A DNA stretch of 64,000 nt from an uncultured Desulfobacter sp. (GTDB taxonomy: Bacteria; Desulfobacterota; Desulfobacteria; Desulfobacterales; Desulfobacteraceae). Below the pieces are notes generated by a model. It searched no databases. It worked only from the letters and a program-made list of their open reading frames with translations, and was not told the origin of the DNA. This document shows positions 38,927 through 47,912 of this stretch, one piece after another. The stretch spans positions 496,001-560,000 of the forward strand of contig NZ_OY761442.1 of NCBI RefSeq assembly GCF_963664415.1. Direction: 5' to 3'. Within the stretch, counting starts at the first letter, position 1. Each line of letters begins with the position of its first letter. Made by a program: the position numbers and the translations under genes.

Positions 38927-39650
38927 TTTTTTATAATTGGCAATCCATCTTTCTATTGTTGAAGTACTTTTCCCCAAATTATCAGAAAAACTCTTTAAAT
39001 TACCCTTCACGTTTATATTTATCAAGCATTTTTAAAATATACTCTTTTTCAAAAGCAGAAAATCGTGATCTTCCTTGAATAGGATTTTTTCCCAATACTC
39101 GGACATCTTTATTTTTTAAAAGAAAAACAAACACAGCTTTGATAATTAGCAGCCTTTTTAGATACTTGTTTAAAGCAATTATTTTTTCAAGTTCAACGTC
39201 AGGCAACTTTTTTTTGTTTGAGGTAACTTGTATGTAATATCTTCTTAAAGTTGAATAAGACGGAAGTGCGTCAATATATTTTCCCCTTTTTTTTATTCTA
39301 TCAATATGCTGTTGGGTTCCCCATAATGGATGGTAAATAGCTTGATGCTTAAGGTCTTTAAGGATTTGTTTGTGAACTGGTGCTATTTTGCTTTCTCTTC
39401 TTTTTCTTTGTAGAGCTTCTATCGGATTACTCTTATTATTTAATGCATTATAATACCAACGCTCAATAGTTGCGTAACCAAAGGTAATGGTTTTTTTTGA
39501 AATAGGATCTTTCCACTCTTTTTGGGAAAGATTCACAATTCTTTTTTTAAGCTCTCCCTTTTTAAGTGGCTGATATAATAGTTGCCCAATAATTGCAAAG
39601 TGAAATTCGGCAATCATTCTGTACCGATTATTTTTTGTAACTGTTTTCAT

Positions 39651-40251
39651 TTTATCTAACTCTTTTGTTGGTTAAAAAAATGAAAATTACAAATTTAGTT
39701 AGAATTTTTTAATTTTCCTATACTTGAGGAGCACTTATGGCGTTAAATACAATTATAAATCAAATTTTATGAGACCCCAATAGAAATATTGGCTCATGGG
39801 CGAAACGTGTGGTAACAATTTTCAAACACTCATAAACAGTGTCTTTTCTTTTCAGCCCCATAAGCTAAAATATTTAAAAATTTCATAACATTTCGAAGCG
39901 AGCTTTAATGGTATCATGTGTCGCCGACAAGCTTGTCAATAATGGGCCTCACTTCTTTTTCCAGTGCTCAGGCCACTCACGATCCGGAGGGTGAGCTTTA
40001 GTGTTGGAAACGCTCTGGAGTGACAGGGGAAGTCTACGACAGTCTCCCACCAGAAAACAGGATATTGGCGCATAAGTAGTCCTCTTTCGATTTAAATATT
40101 AGGTGCCCCAATGACAAGGATAAGATGCCCCGTAGAAATCAAAATTCAGGAGTTTAAATTCTCCCTTGCCTTCTATGGGGCGGTCAGGATATTCTTTAAT
40201 AATATTAGACTTTTTAGTCTAAACCATTTCACTCGAAATTAATTAAAAGCT
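39651..40251. other. Long intergenic region upstream of the transposase block
   Basis: The first 100 bases are very AT-rich and hold an 8-bp inverted pair TCTAACT/AGTTAGA (about 39656 and 39701), a candidate promoter or element-end region. A minus-strand frame of about 45 codons ends at 39914 and contains HPPDREWPEHWKKEVRP, probably a gene tail that I cannot identify. Imperfect hairpins occur near 40124-40183 and 40206-40221. No RNA gene was recognised. Confidence 0.4.
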
Positions 40252-40770
40252 ATGAAAAAAATAATAATTATAAAAGGTGATATCACTTTGGCATCAGTGG
40301 ATGCAATCGTCAACGCTGCTAACCCCAAAATGCTTGGCGGTGGTGGCGTTGATGGTGCAATACATAAAGCTGCGGGCCCAAAACTGATAGAGGAATGCAG
40401 AAAAGTTAAAGCCGTAAATGGCATTCGTTGCCCGGTTGGTGACGCAAAAATTACACCTGGAGGGAATCTTAAAGCAAAATACGTTATTCATACTGTTGGT
40501 CCAAGATACCGGATTGATGAGAATCCTAAACAACTTCTCATCTCTGCTTTTAAAAGTAGCTTAGATCTTGCGATTTCCAACCAATGCGACTCTATAGCAT
40601 TTCCCGCCATATCATGCGGTGCTTATGGCTATCCTCCTACTGAAGCAGCGGATATCGCAATTTCAGTATGCAAAAGAGCAATTTATAAAGATCTAATGAT
40701 ATATTTTTACCTTTTCAACGAAAAGTTAGTTCAAACTTGGGAAAATGCTCTTAAGAAAATAGACACATGA
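40252..40770 (+). CDS. Macrodomain protein (O-acetyl-ADP-ribose deacetylase type)
   Basis: A 172-residue single-domain macro protein of the YmdB/MacroD type. The ADP-ribose site is clear: VDAIVNAANPKMLGGGGVDG, where the Asn and Asp are catalytic in this group, IHKAAGP, and ISCGAYGYP. It hydrolyses ADP-ribose esters or removes ADP-ribose from proteins. It stands alone, facing away from the transposase-Fic block. I see no partner ADP-ribosyltransferase nearby, so a DarTG-type pair is not supported. Confidence 0.92.
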   Translation: MKKIIIIKGDITLASVDAIVNAANPKMLGGGGVDGAIHKAAGPKLIEECRKVKAVNGIRCPVGDAKITPGGNLKAKYVIHTVGPRYRIDENPKQLLISAFKSSLDLAISNQCDSIAFPAISCGAYGYPPTEAADIAISVCKRAIYKDLMIYFYLFNEKLVQTWENALKKIDT

Positions 40771-40841
40771 CCAAGTGATAGTGGCAAAGAGCGCTGCTTT
40801 CTGTGAAATCTCAATTGGCTTAAAAGAGAGCACATTAATAT

Positions 40842-42722
40842 CCTGAAAATCGTATAAAGCGTACACTTTAAACCCTAAAACCGATCGATAAGCACGGATT
40901 TAATTGAAAAACCGTGCTTTTTTCTTGCCTTTTTATAATGCACGTATTATACTATACATACACTTTAAAAGGGAATTTATCCATGTCTAAACCAATAACA
41001 GGGAAAAATCACGTTGGAGAGCGGCGTGAAAAGCGTCCGAATGGTGACATTTACGTCTATGAACGGATAACGGCCTACAACGAAAAGACCAGGAAGACAT
41101 ATACGGTCAGTCAAAAACTTAAAGGCAAAATCAAGTCGGGAACCCAAAAAATTGTGCCGACTCGTCCGAAAAAACGCAAAGGAGAAGGAAGCATTCCCGG
41201 TGCAACACGGCAGCATACCGGACTCACGGACATCTTAGAATGGGTTGGAAAGGCGTCTGGTATTGATGATGATGTATATGCTTCATTCAGTGAGGGCGAT
41301 GCCGCAAAAATATTGTCTATCGCACGTTACTGGATCGGATCCGGCGGTAATACGCTGCCACGCCTTGAAAGTTGGCAAGTGATGCACCCACTTCCATATC
41401 ATGAAGGAATCACGGAAGACGTGTATGGCAATCTGTTTAAAAATGTTGGACGAAATGAAGAAGGCGTTCAACGCTATTTTTCAGCTCGAGCTGAACACCT
41501 GGGGAAATCTCCTGTGGTAGCGTTTGATTCGACCACAATCTCGACCTATTCTGAAAATCAGTCGGAGGCAAGACAAGGGTTCAACAAAGCTCAAGACGGA
41601 CTCAACACGATCAAGCTTTTAACCCTATATTCCGTGAAGTCTGGCGAACCAATAGCCTTCTCCAAACAACCAGGCAATGTTCCGGATGTTATCTCTATTG
41701 AAAACACTCTGACACAGCTTAAATGCCTCCATCTTGAAAAACCTCTGGTTGTTACTGATAACGGCTACTATAGCCAGAAAAACATGATGGAATTTTCCTT
41801 GCGCAATGTGAAATTTTTGACCCTGGTTGACCCCAACATTACCTGGATCCGTGAGACAGTTGATGCACTTCGCCCAAGTATAGCGAGTATGTCCAGCACC
41901 TGCCCGTTTGATCCGTCAATTTGTGGCGCAACTTCGTGCTTAACACACCAGTTCAGTAAAGTTCGCCAGCGGTCACGCAACGGCACAGCTGCCGGTGAAA
42001 AAGAGACATTCTCGCGCCGCCTGTATGTCCACATTTATTATTCCCCCGACAATGAAGCCAAGAAAGAACTCGCCTTTCGCAAGGATTTGCTTGACCTAAA
42101 GATGCTGGTGGAAGAGAACACAACAGAATTTACGGAATCAGCGCAAAGAAAAATAGACAAGTACCTGACAAGCTCCAGAAAGGGGCGTGGGGGACAGTTG
42201 AAGGTTGGGTTCAACGATGAGGCCATTGCCGAAGCAAAAAAATACTTTGGCTATTTCGCCCTTGTCAGCAATCAGGCTATGGACACATTTACAGCGCTTG
42301 AAAACTACCGGCTGCGTGAAAAAATTGAAGAACTTTTTGCCGTGCAAAAGGGGAGACTCGACGGCGCTCGGCCGCGCACATGGTATCCTGACAATTTGCG
42401 TGGGAGACAATTTACACAATTTGTCTCTCTGGGTTATCATTGTTTTTTGACAAAAAAAATAAAGGAAATACAATCCAGGCTGAGGGAAAAAGAATCCGGG
42501 AAAACCCAATCACTTATCAAGCTCGAAAAAAAGCTGGAAAACTGGATTGCACAACGTTCGCTTTCTCAGATTTTGGATTGGTTTGACTGTATCGAAACCA
42601 CAAAGGTACAGACTGCCATGGGAAATTATCGATGGTCCACCGAATCAGTCGCCAGAGATAGGCTGTTTTTGAAGTATCTGGGGGTACGCCCCGAATAGTG
42701 TACGCTTTATACGACTTTCAGG
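40842..42722 (+). mobile_element. IS4/IS1634-type element, copy 2
   Basis: An 1881-bp copy of the 17487-19367 element with the same 25-bp inverted ends. The 7-bp duplication TTAATAT lies at 40835-40841 and 42723-42729. It lies between the macrodomain and RDD genes and breaks no recognised gene. It is in the same orientation as copy 1. Confidence 0.95.
40983..42698 (+). CDS. IS4/IS1634-type transposase, copy 2
   Basis: The protein is identical in sequence to that of copy 1, including the Y-x2-R-x3-E-x6-K signature. The start is taken at the ATG before SKPITGKN, as in copy 1. It is intact and can probably act on both copies. Confidence 0.93.
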   Translation: MSKPITGKNHVGERREKRPNGDIYVYERITAYNEKTRKTYTVSQKLKGKIKSGTQKIVPTRPKKRKGEGSIPGATRQHTGLTDILEWVGKASGIDDDVYASFSEGDAAKILSIARYWIGSGGNTLPRLESWQVMHPLPYHEGITEDVYGNLFKNVGRNEEGVQRYFSARAEHLGKSPVVAFDSTTISTYSENQSEARQGFNKAQDGLNTIKLLTLYSVKSGEPIAFSKQPGNVPDVISIENTLTQLKCLHLEKPLVVTDNGYYSQKNMMEFSLRNVKFLTLVDPNITWIRETVDALRPSIASMSSTCPFDPSICGATSCLTHQFSKVRQRSRNGTAAGEKETFSRRLYVHIYYSPDNEAKKELAFRKDLLDLKMLVEENTTEFTESAQRKIDKYLTSSRKGRGGQLKVGFNDEAIAEAKKYFGYFALVSNQAMDTFTALENYRLREKIEELFAVQKGRLDGARPRTWYPDNLRGRQFTQFVSLGYHCFLTKKIKEIQSRLREKESGKTQSLIKLEKKLENWIAQRSLSQILDWFDCIETTKVQTAMGNYRWSTESVARDRLFLKYLGVRPE

Positions 42723-42931
42723 TTAATATATGAGCTTTAGTATCAAAAAACGACTCCAAAGCTACATCTATGCATTTCATGGACGCAGCGGCAATAGGAG
42801 TTTTTGTATTCTGGCCATATGTCAGCTAAATTTTGAGAACAAAAAGCTAAAAAAATCAACGAACATCACAGCATCTTCGCCGCCGCGCCGTATCTGATTT
42901 TTAACATTATACTCTCAGGAGAAAATCACAA

Positions 42932-43387
42932 ATGAATGAATATGAATATGCCGGTTTTTGGGTCCGAACCGGTGCCGCAATTATTGATACCATTCTAATT
43001 CTAATTATTATTGTCCCAATCCTCACGGCTATTTATGGTACCGATTATTGGATTAATCAGTCTATTGTAAAAGGCTTTTGGGATGTTTTGTTCAATTACA
43101 TACTACCTGCAATTGCGATCATCATTTTCTGGACCTACAAATCTGCTACACCTGGTAAAATGGCATTAAAACTGACGATTGTTGATGCAAAAAACGGTGG
43201 GCACCCTTCTACGGGGCAATTGATCGGGCGTTACTTTGGATATTACATTTCTATAATTCCTTTATTCCTTGGGTTAATATGGGTCGGCATCGATAGAAGA
43301 AAGCAAGGGTTGCATGATAAATTAGCAGGCACCGTTGTCATTAAAAATAATAAAAAAGAAAAGGTTACATTCGAATCAAAAGAATAA
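42932..43387 (+). CDS. RDD-family membrane protein
   Basis: A 151-residue protein with the RDD-type start (YAGFWVRTGAAIIDTILIL, Arg and Asp in helix 1). It has three to four predicted helices and the conserved TPGKMALKLTIVDAK segment after helix 2, then IDRRKQGLHDKLAGT near the end. RDD proteins sit in the inner membrane; some members are linked to ion transport, but the function here is unknown. TCAGGAGAAAATCACAA precedes the ATG. Confidence 0.88.
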   Translation: MNEYEYAGFWVRTGAAIIDTILILIIIVPILTAIYGTDYWINQSIVKGFWDVLFNYILPAIAIIIFWTYKSATPGKMALKLTIVDAKNGGHPSTGQLIGRYFGYYISIIPLFLGLIWVGIDRRKQGLHDKLAGTVVIKNNKKEKVTFESKE

Positions 43388-43459
43388 ATATTTGTTGGTA
43401 AGGCTATCCAAAAATTGTAGTACGACTGGACGAATAAGATGAAATCTGCCTGACTATTT

Positions 43460-43816
43460 TTATTCCCTGTTCCAGGAAAGAATCTCAATGATATTGCCCT
43501 CAGGGTCCTTGAAATAGACAAAGAATAGGGTCCCGATTCCTGGTACTATTTTTTCCGTTACCTTGCCAAGGGGGATGCCTCCCTCCTTTAGGGCCTTGTC
43601 ATACACCTTTCTAACATTATCCACCTCGAAGGCGATATGGGTATATCCCAGATGATTGGCCATGGAATCGGCAGTCTCCACCATCTCAGCATATGTAAAA
43701 ATCTCCAGCGTTGGCCCATCATCACCGAAGCCAGGCAAAAGAAGGTGCGCTCCTTCAAGGCGTGCTTCGGACAGCCCCGTGGCCCGGTCAAGTGATACCA
43801 TCCCATGCGTCTTCAA
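43460..43816 (-). CDS. VOC-superfamily protein, probably 5'-truncated
   Basis: 118 residues with a normal second half (LGYTHIAFEVDNVRKVYDKAL ending KDPEGNIIEILSW, with His and Glu as likely metal ligands). The first module begins late (LDRATGLSEARLEGAHLLLPG) and lacks the usual opening beta-alpha with FY-x3-LG. Upstream the frame soon reaches a stop, so the gene has probably lost about 25 codons. Confidence 0.65.
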   Translation of the reverse strand: MKTHGMVSLDRATGLSEARLEGAHLLLPGFGDDGPTLEIFTYAEMVETADSMANHLGYTHIAFEVDNVRKVYDKALKEGGIPLGKVTEKIVPGIGTLFFVYFKDPEGNIIEILSWNRE

Positions 43817-44083
43817 ACGAATCTTTACGTGTACGCCAGTCGTGTTCCTGTTTAAGCTCAGAGAAGCATGGCATGTATTCTAAAACAAAAAAGCTATCAG
43901 CCTACAGGCGCATGAAATGAAATTATAAAAAAAGTTGAAATCAAACCCCGGGTAAAGTTAGCTAAAGTTTTGGAGGATGCAACTAAGCGGGGTTTAAGAA
44001 TGGAACACATCCAAAGAGTGTTTAAAGCAAAGCCAATTCGCTGAAGCCGAAAATAAACTTATCGGGAACAAAAAAACAAGACT
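43817..44083. other. Interval with a possible gene-tail fragment
   Basis: On the plus strand an open frame of about 40 codons ends at a TGA near 44042 and reads RGLRMEHIQRVFKAKPIR, without a start or family match. Otherwise nothing is supported here. Confidence 0.3.
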
Positions 44084-44521
44084 TTAAAACTGTTCATCTG
44101 TCTGCTGCTTTAATACCTCTACGGTTTTGCGTAATTCTTCATTTTCGGCGATCATATTGCGCATTTTGGTAAAGGTCCGCATAATCTGGATGTTTACTTG
44201 AATGGCCCGGTCACTCCGCAATACACTTGAAAGCATGGCAACACCTTGTTCGGTAAAGACCATAGGCGGATATCTTAAACTTTTTTTATCAGAATTAGAG
44301 TTTACAATTTGTGACTTCAAATCTGCAAACTCCTCTTTTGACAATTCAAACATAAAATCATCGGGGAAACGATTTATATTTCTTCTGACGGACTGCTTTA
44401 AATTTTTTGTTTCAACTCTGTAAAGGGATGCAAGGTCCCTGTCCAACATAACTTTAGCACCCCGGATATGATAAATTTTTTCTGTAATCTGGTCAGTGGT
44501 AACAAGTTCTATTTCAGTCAC
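44084..44521 (-). CDS. ORF6N-domain protein (phage-type DNA-binding protein)
   Basis: A 145-residue protein with an ORF6N domain at about residues 10-95: KIYHIRGAKVMLDRDLASLY, NRFPDDFMFEL, and FTEQGVAMLSSVLRSDRAI. The C-terminus has a short coiled coil. Such proteins are common on phages and mobile elements and are often solitary cargo genes. No other phage genes are nearby. Confidence 0.9.
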   Translation of the reverse strand: MTEIELVTTDQITEKIYHIRGAKVMLDRDLASLYRVETKNLKQSVRRNINRFPDDFMFELSKEEFADLKSQIVNSNSDKKSLRYPPMVFTEQGVAMLSSVLRSDRAIQVNIQIMRTFTKMRNMIAENEELRKTVEVLKQQTDEQF

Positions 44522-44666
44522 TTTATCTCCTGTCTTGATGTTACAGGCTTTAGAAACAACATTTTGTTTGAGCGGTTAAATTGTGACCACCATTTTATTT
44601 CCTTCCCCGGATGTTTACAACCATCTTTTTTAAAGTTTGTGGTATCTTACTTAATATTCTCCTATC

Positions 44667-46415
44667 TTAGGTCCAGTTGCGAAGCTTTTGGTAGTCTTTG
44701 AGCATATAATCCATCTCATCCTTGGTTATGGCAGCCCCGGAGTCAGTAAGCGGCGTAAAAAAAGCAGGTGCCAGGGTTTCGTGGCTTTGGGTCATGCCTT
44801 CTCTCAGATTGAATTCCCGGGCTTTGGCAGCCACGTTCAGGGCAATGTCGGACAGGTTCTCTTTTGATCCATCTATGCCGGTTGCCGCTGTGATCATCTC
44901 TCCTAAAAGTTCCCAAGGGTACAAATCCCGGTAGAACTTGCACAGGATTAAGGTGTCAAATAAGGTGAGTCTGTCTTCAAAATCAATAAATAGTTTTGCC
45001 TTGCCTTCGGTCTGCTTGGGATCTATCATGCCGGCCAGTTCCGGCTTATAAAATGTAGCCCGCAGATGGCATGCGCCACGGTCCGAAGACGCATAAGCCA
45101 GGCCCATGCCCTTAAGGACCCTGGGCTCGTAGCCCGCAGGCTCCATGCCTTTGACATGAATGGCCTGGTCTTCCATGCCAAATACTTTTGCGGCATGACG
45201 AATGCCCTGGGCCAGGATTTGGCCGATGCCCTCTTCATTGGTCACAATTTTAATTAACAGGTCTTCGATGGCCTGGGCGTCGCCAAATTGGATAGGATAA
45301 TCCGACTTGTTTTGTTCGTGGGCCATCATGGCAAAGGCGGCCAGATTGCCAGCCGTTATGGTGTCGATTCCTAAGCTGTCACAGACATGATTAAGCCGGA
45401 CAATCTCTTCGATTTTCTCTATCATGCACAGACCGCCAAAAGTGTATAAGGTTTCGTACTCAGGCCCCTCCAACACCAATCCCTTGTGGGGGCCCTGCAT
45501 GACCTTTGTCATCCGGCCACAGGAGAGATAGCACTTGGCGCAGGCATGGGGTGTGACGTCACATTGACTGTGCAAGGCATCAGCCGATATTTTTTCCCAG
45601 TGGGGCGCAAAGCCTTTGGTCCAGTAACGGGTTGGAAAGGCACCGGCATTGTTCATGACTTTTACCATTTGGGAGGTGCCCATGGATTTGTAGGCCTGAA
45701 CCACGGGGTGATCCTTGGCCTCGGCAGCCATCTCTTTGGCCAGTTGAATAAGCCTTTTTTTATCAAAAACTTCCCGTTTTTTATTCCCGGAGAAAACAAT
45801 GGCCTTAAGGTTTTTGCTCCCCATGACCGTGCCGGTTCCGGCCCGTCCTGCGCACCGCCATCCATCGTTTTTGATGATGGCAAATTTTACTTCGGCCTCG
45901 GCAGCCGGGCCTATTACGCTAAGTCCGGTTTTCCAGCCTTTGGGGTATTTATCCTTAAATTCAGTTTTAACGGCGGACTCGGTTTCAAAGGTATCTTTTC
46001 CACTAAGATGGCCGGCGTCATGGAAAAAGGCACCTTCCGGGGTGATTTCCATCAGGGTCAGGCCATCTGACTTGCCGTTGATAACAATGGCGTCAAAGCC
46101 TGTGGCGGCAATGGCTTCAGGGACCTTGCCCCCGGAATAGGATTCGGCATAAAATCCGGTCAAAGGAGATTTGGTAAATACCCCATACCTGGAACTGCCC
46201 CAGGTGGCAGTGCCTGTTACAGGGCCCGTGGCAAAGATCAGACGGTTTTCCGGAGAAAGGGGGTCAACCCCCGGCGGGTTCAGCTCTGTCAACAACCAGG
46301 TGGCAAGCCCTTTACCGCCCAGGAAATTTTTGTAAACTGACTTGTCAACAGTCTTGATCTCAACCTTCTGGTTAGACAGATCCACGTAAAGGATCCGATT
46401 AAAAAAACCTTTCAT
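44667..46415 (-). CDS. aor: Tungsten-containing aldehyde:ferredoxin oxidoreductase
   Basis: A 582-residue enzyme that oxidises aldehydes to acids with ferredoxin, using a tungsto-bispterin and a 4Fe-4S cluster. The N-terminal domain has NRILYVDLSNQKVEI, LGGKGLATWLL and the pterin-contact region (GSSRYGVFTKSPLTGFYAES). Cluster cysteines are in CAKCYLSC, with the fourth in LILCKFYRD. Length and layout are normal. It may detoxify aldehydes or recycle acids. A strong ribosome-binding site (AGAAGGTAG) precedes the ATG. Confidence 0.93.
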   Translation of the reverse strand: MKGFFNRILYVDLSNQKVEIKTVDKSVYKNFLGGKGLATWLLTELNPPGVDPLSPENRLIFATGPVTGTATWGSSRYGVFTKSPLTGFYAESYSGGKVPEAIAATGFDAIVINGKSDGLTLMEITPEGAFFHDAGHLSGKDTFETESAVKTEFKDKYPKGWKTGLSVIGPAAEAEVKFAIIKNDGWRCAGRAGTGTVMGSKNLKAIVFSGNKKREVFDKKRLIQLAKEMAAEAKDHPVVQAYKSMGTSQMVKVMNNAGAFPTRYWTKGFAPHWEKISADALHSQCDVTPHACAKCYLSCGRMTKVMQGPHKGLVLEGPEYETLYTFGGLCMIEKIEEIVRLNHVCDSLGIDTITAGNLAAFAMMAHEQNKSDYPIQFGDAQAIEDLLIKIVTNEEGIGQILAQGIRHAAKVFGMEDQAIHVKGMEPAGYEPRVLKGMGLAYASSDRGACHLRATFYKPELAGMIDPKQTEGKAKLFIDFEDRLTLFDTLILCKFYRDLYPWELLGEMITAATGIDGSKENLSDIALNVAAKAREFNLREGMTQSHETLAPAFFTPLTDSGAAITKDEMDYMLKDYQKLRNWT

Positions 46416-46660
46416 TTCTACCTTCTTTTATTTTATTGAAAAACCCATCTTTTCCAGCAATTTTTTATTTATATATAGCATAAGTTCTGTTTTTTATTAA
46501 AAAGTTTCCCTTTTACAATGCGGACCGGATTATTTTCTGGAAATAATTTGGTCATAACTGTACATTAGAATGAATGGAAGGCCACTTGCCCAAAAAAGAG
46601 ATTTGACCAAAGCCAAATAATCATGGATGTCGCCTGATCGTAAACTTTGAGGGATTCGCA
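46416..46660. other. Divergent promoter interval between aor and the cyclase gene
   Basis: 245 bp with a TTTTTATTAAAAAG AT-rich part and no ORF, terminator or RNA gene recognised. Both flanking genes start here, in opposite directions. Confidence 0.4.
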
Positions 46661-47912
46661 ATGCCTTTAATCAAAGAGGATAATATAGGTGTAATCAGTT
46701 TTATCAGCTCAACGATACTTGTTGTCCTGTTGACATCTATTCTCGGCGGCATTTTCCTTCGTGACCAGCATCGTCATTTTCAAGAGGATTTACAAAAGGT
46801 AGGGACCAATTTTTTTAAGACGCAAAAAGAACGGCTTCGGTCAGAGGTCGAAATGCAGATTAGAAGCATCAATGCCTGGCACAAAAGTGCCAGACAAAGA
46901 TTGAAGACCACCATTAAGGCCCGCACGTATGAGGCCTATGCCGTTGCAGAGAATCTCTACGAACAGAACAAGGAGAAAAGACCCGAGGAAATACAGGCGC
47001 TCATCAGGGAGGCATTAAGACCTGTCAGATTTAATAACGGTCGCGGCTATTTTTTTATCAGAGACACCCAGGGGCCTTTTGTCCTCTACCCGCCAAATCC
47101 TAAAATTGAAGGGCCGCATGTTAAGTTGTTACCTCATCAGGACAGAAAAGAACTTTCTCAAAAAATCAACACAATAATTTTTACAAAAGGCGAGGGATTT
47201 ATCGACTATCAATGGCCCAAACCTGGGGGCCAGGTACATGAACTTTTTGAAAAAATGACCTTTGTAAAATATTTTAAGCCTTTTGGGTGGAGTCTTGGCA
47301 CAGGCGAATATCTCGTTAATTTTGAGTCCTTAGTACAAGAATACATCATCGGTACACTTAACAGCATTATTCCCTCTGATACCGATCCGGAATACATTTT
47401 TATCTACAAACTTCATGCCATGAATGGCGGCAATGAATTTGCCACAGTGTTGGTTAACCCGAATCGTTCTGATCTTATTGGCAAGAAAATTTCAGATAGC
47501 TTTAAGGACATAAAAGGTAAAATGTTCCGCAAAGAGATGCTTCAAGGTATCCGTGACACAGGGAATGCATTTGTCTCTTACTGGTATAAAAACCCGGGTT
47601 CTGAAGAACAGGGCTTAAAATTGAGTTATTTTAAATATTACCCGGAATGGAAATGGATTGTGGCAAAAGGCATTTCCCTTGACGTCATGAATAAACGCAT
47701 CACTCAATTGCAAAAAAATCTCAGCCAAGAGACAAAGAAGACGATTCGTAATTTTATATATTTTATTGTTATATCCTCAGTTAGTTTTCTGATTCTTGGT
47801 TTCATTTTTTCCAAGGGCATCCATAGACTCTTTTTGGGGTACAAAGCAATCATGGAAGAGCAGCAGCACGAATTGGAACGCGTTAATACCGAATTAAAGA
47901 TTCAATCCATAA

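Larger units (their letters stand above)
36951..39650 (-). pseudogene. Second long DDE transposase, frameshifted and split by IS1595
   Basis: The 5' part starts at 39650 and encodes an N-terminal region with an HTH resembling IS481/Mu-type transposases (TFGYATIERWYYNAL). A one-base G insertion near 39000 ends the frame. Removing it continues NLKSFSDNLGKSTSTIERW. IS1595 copy 2 then interrupts, and the frame resumes with KVLAGLYDQKPRHKKK. It has an IS630-like core (LFFIDEVGP, ITWDAASWHSS, LNIIESVF) and ends at 36951. Restored, it is about 553 residues and about half identical to the neighbouring 527-residue paralogue in the C-terminal half. The two share the ending NFFLDYNNIKSGNYR. Confidence 0.85.

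Noticed and set aside
40124..40221. Hairpins upstream of the macrodomain gene as a riboswitch
   Set aside because: The pairings are imperfect and unlinked and match no known aptamer layout.
40252..42698. DarTG-like system using the macrodomain gene
   Set aside because: No ADP-ribosyltransferase lies next to it. The neighbouring gene on one side is an IS transposase.
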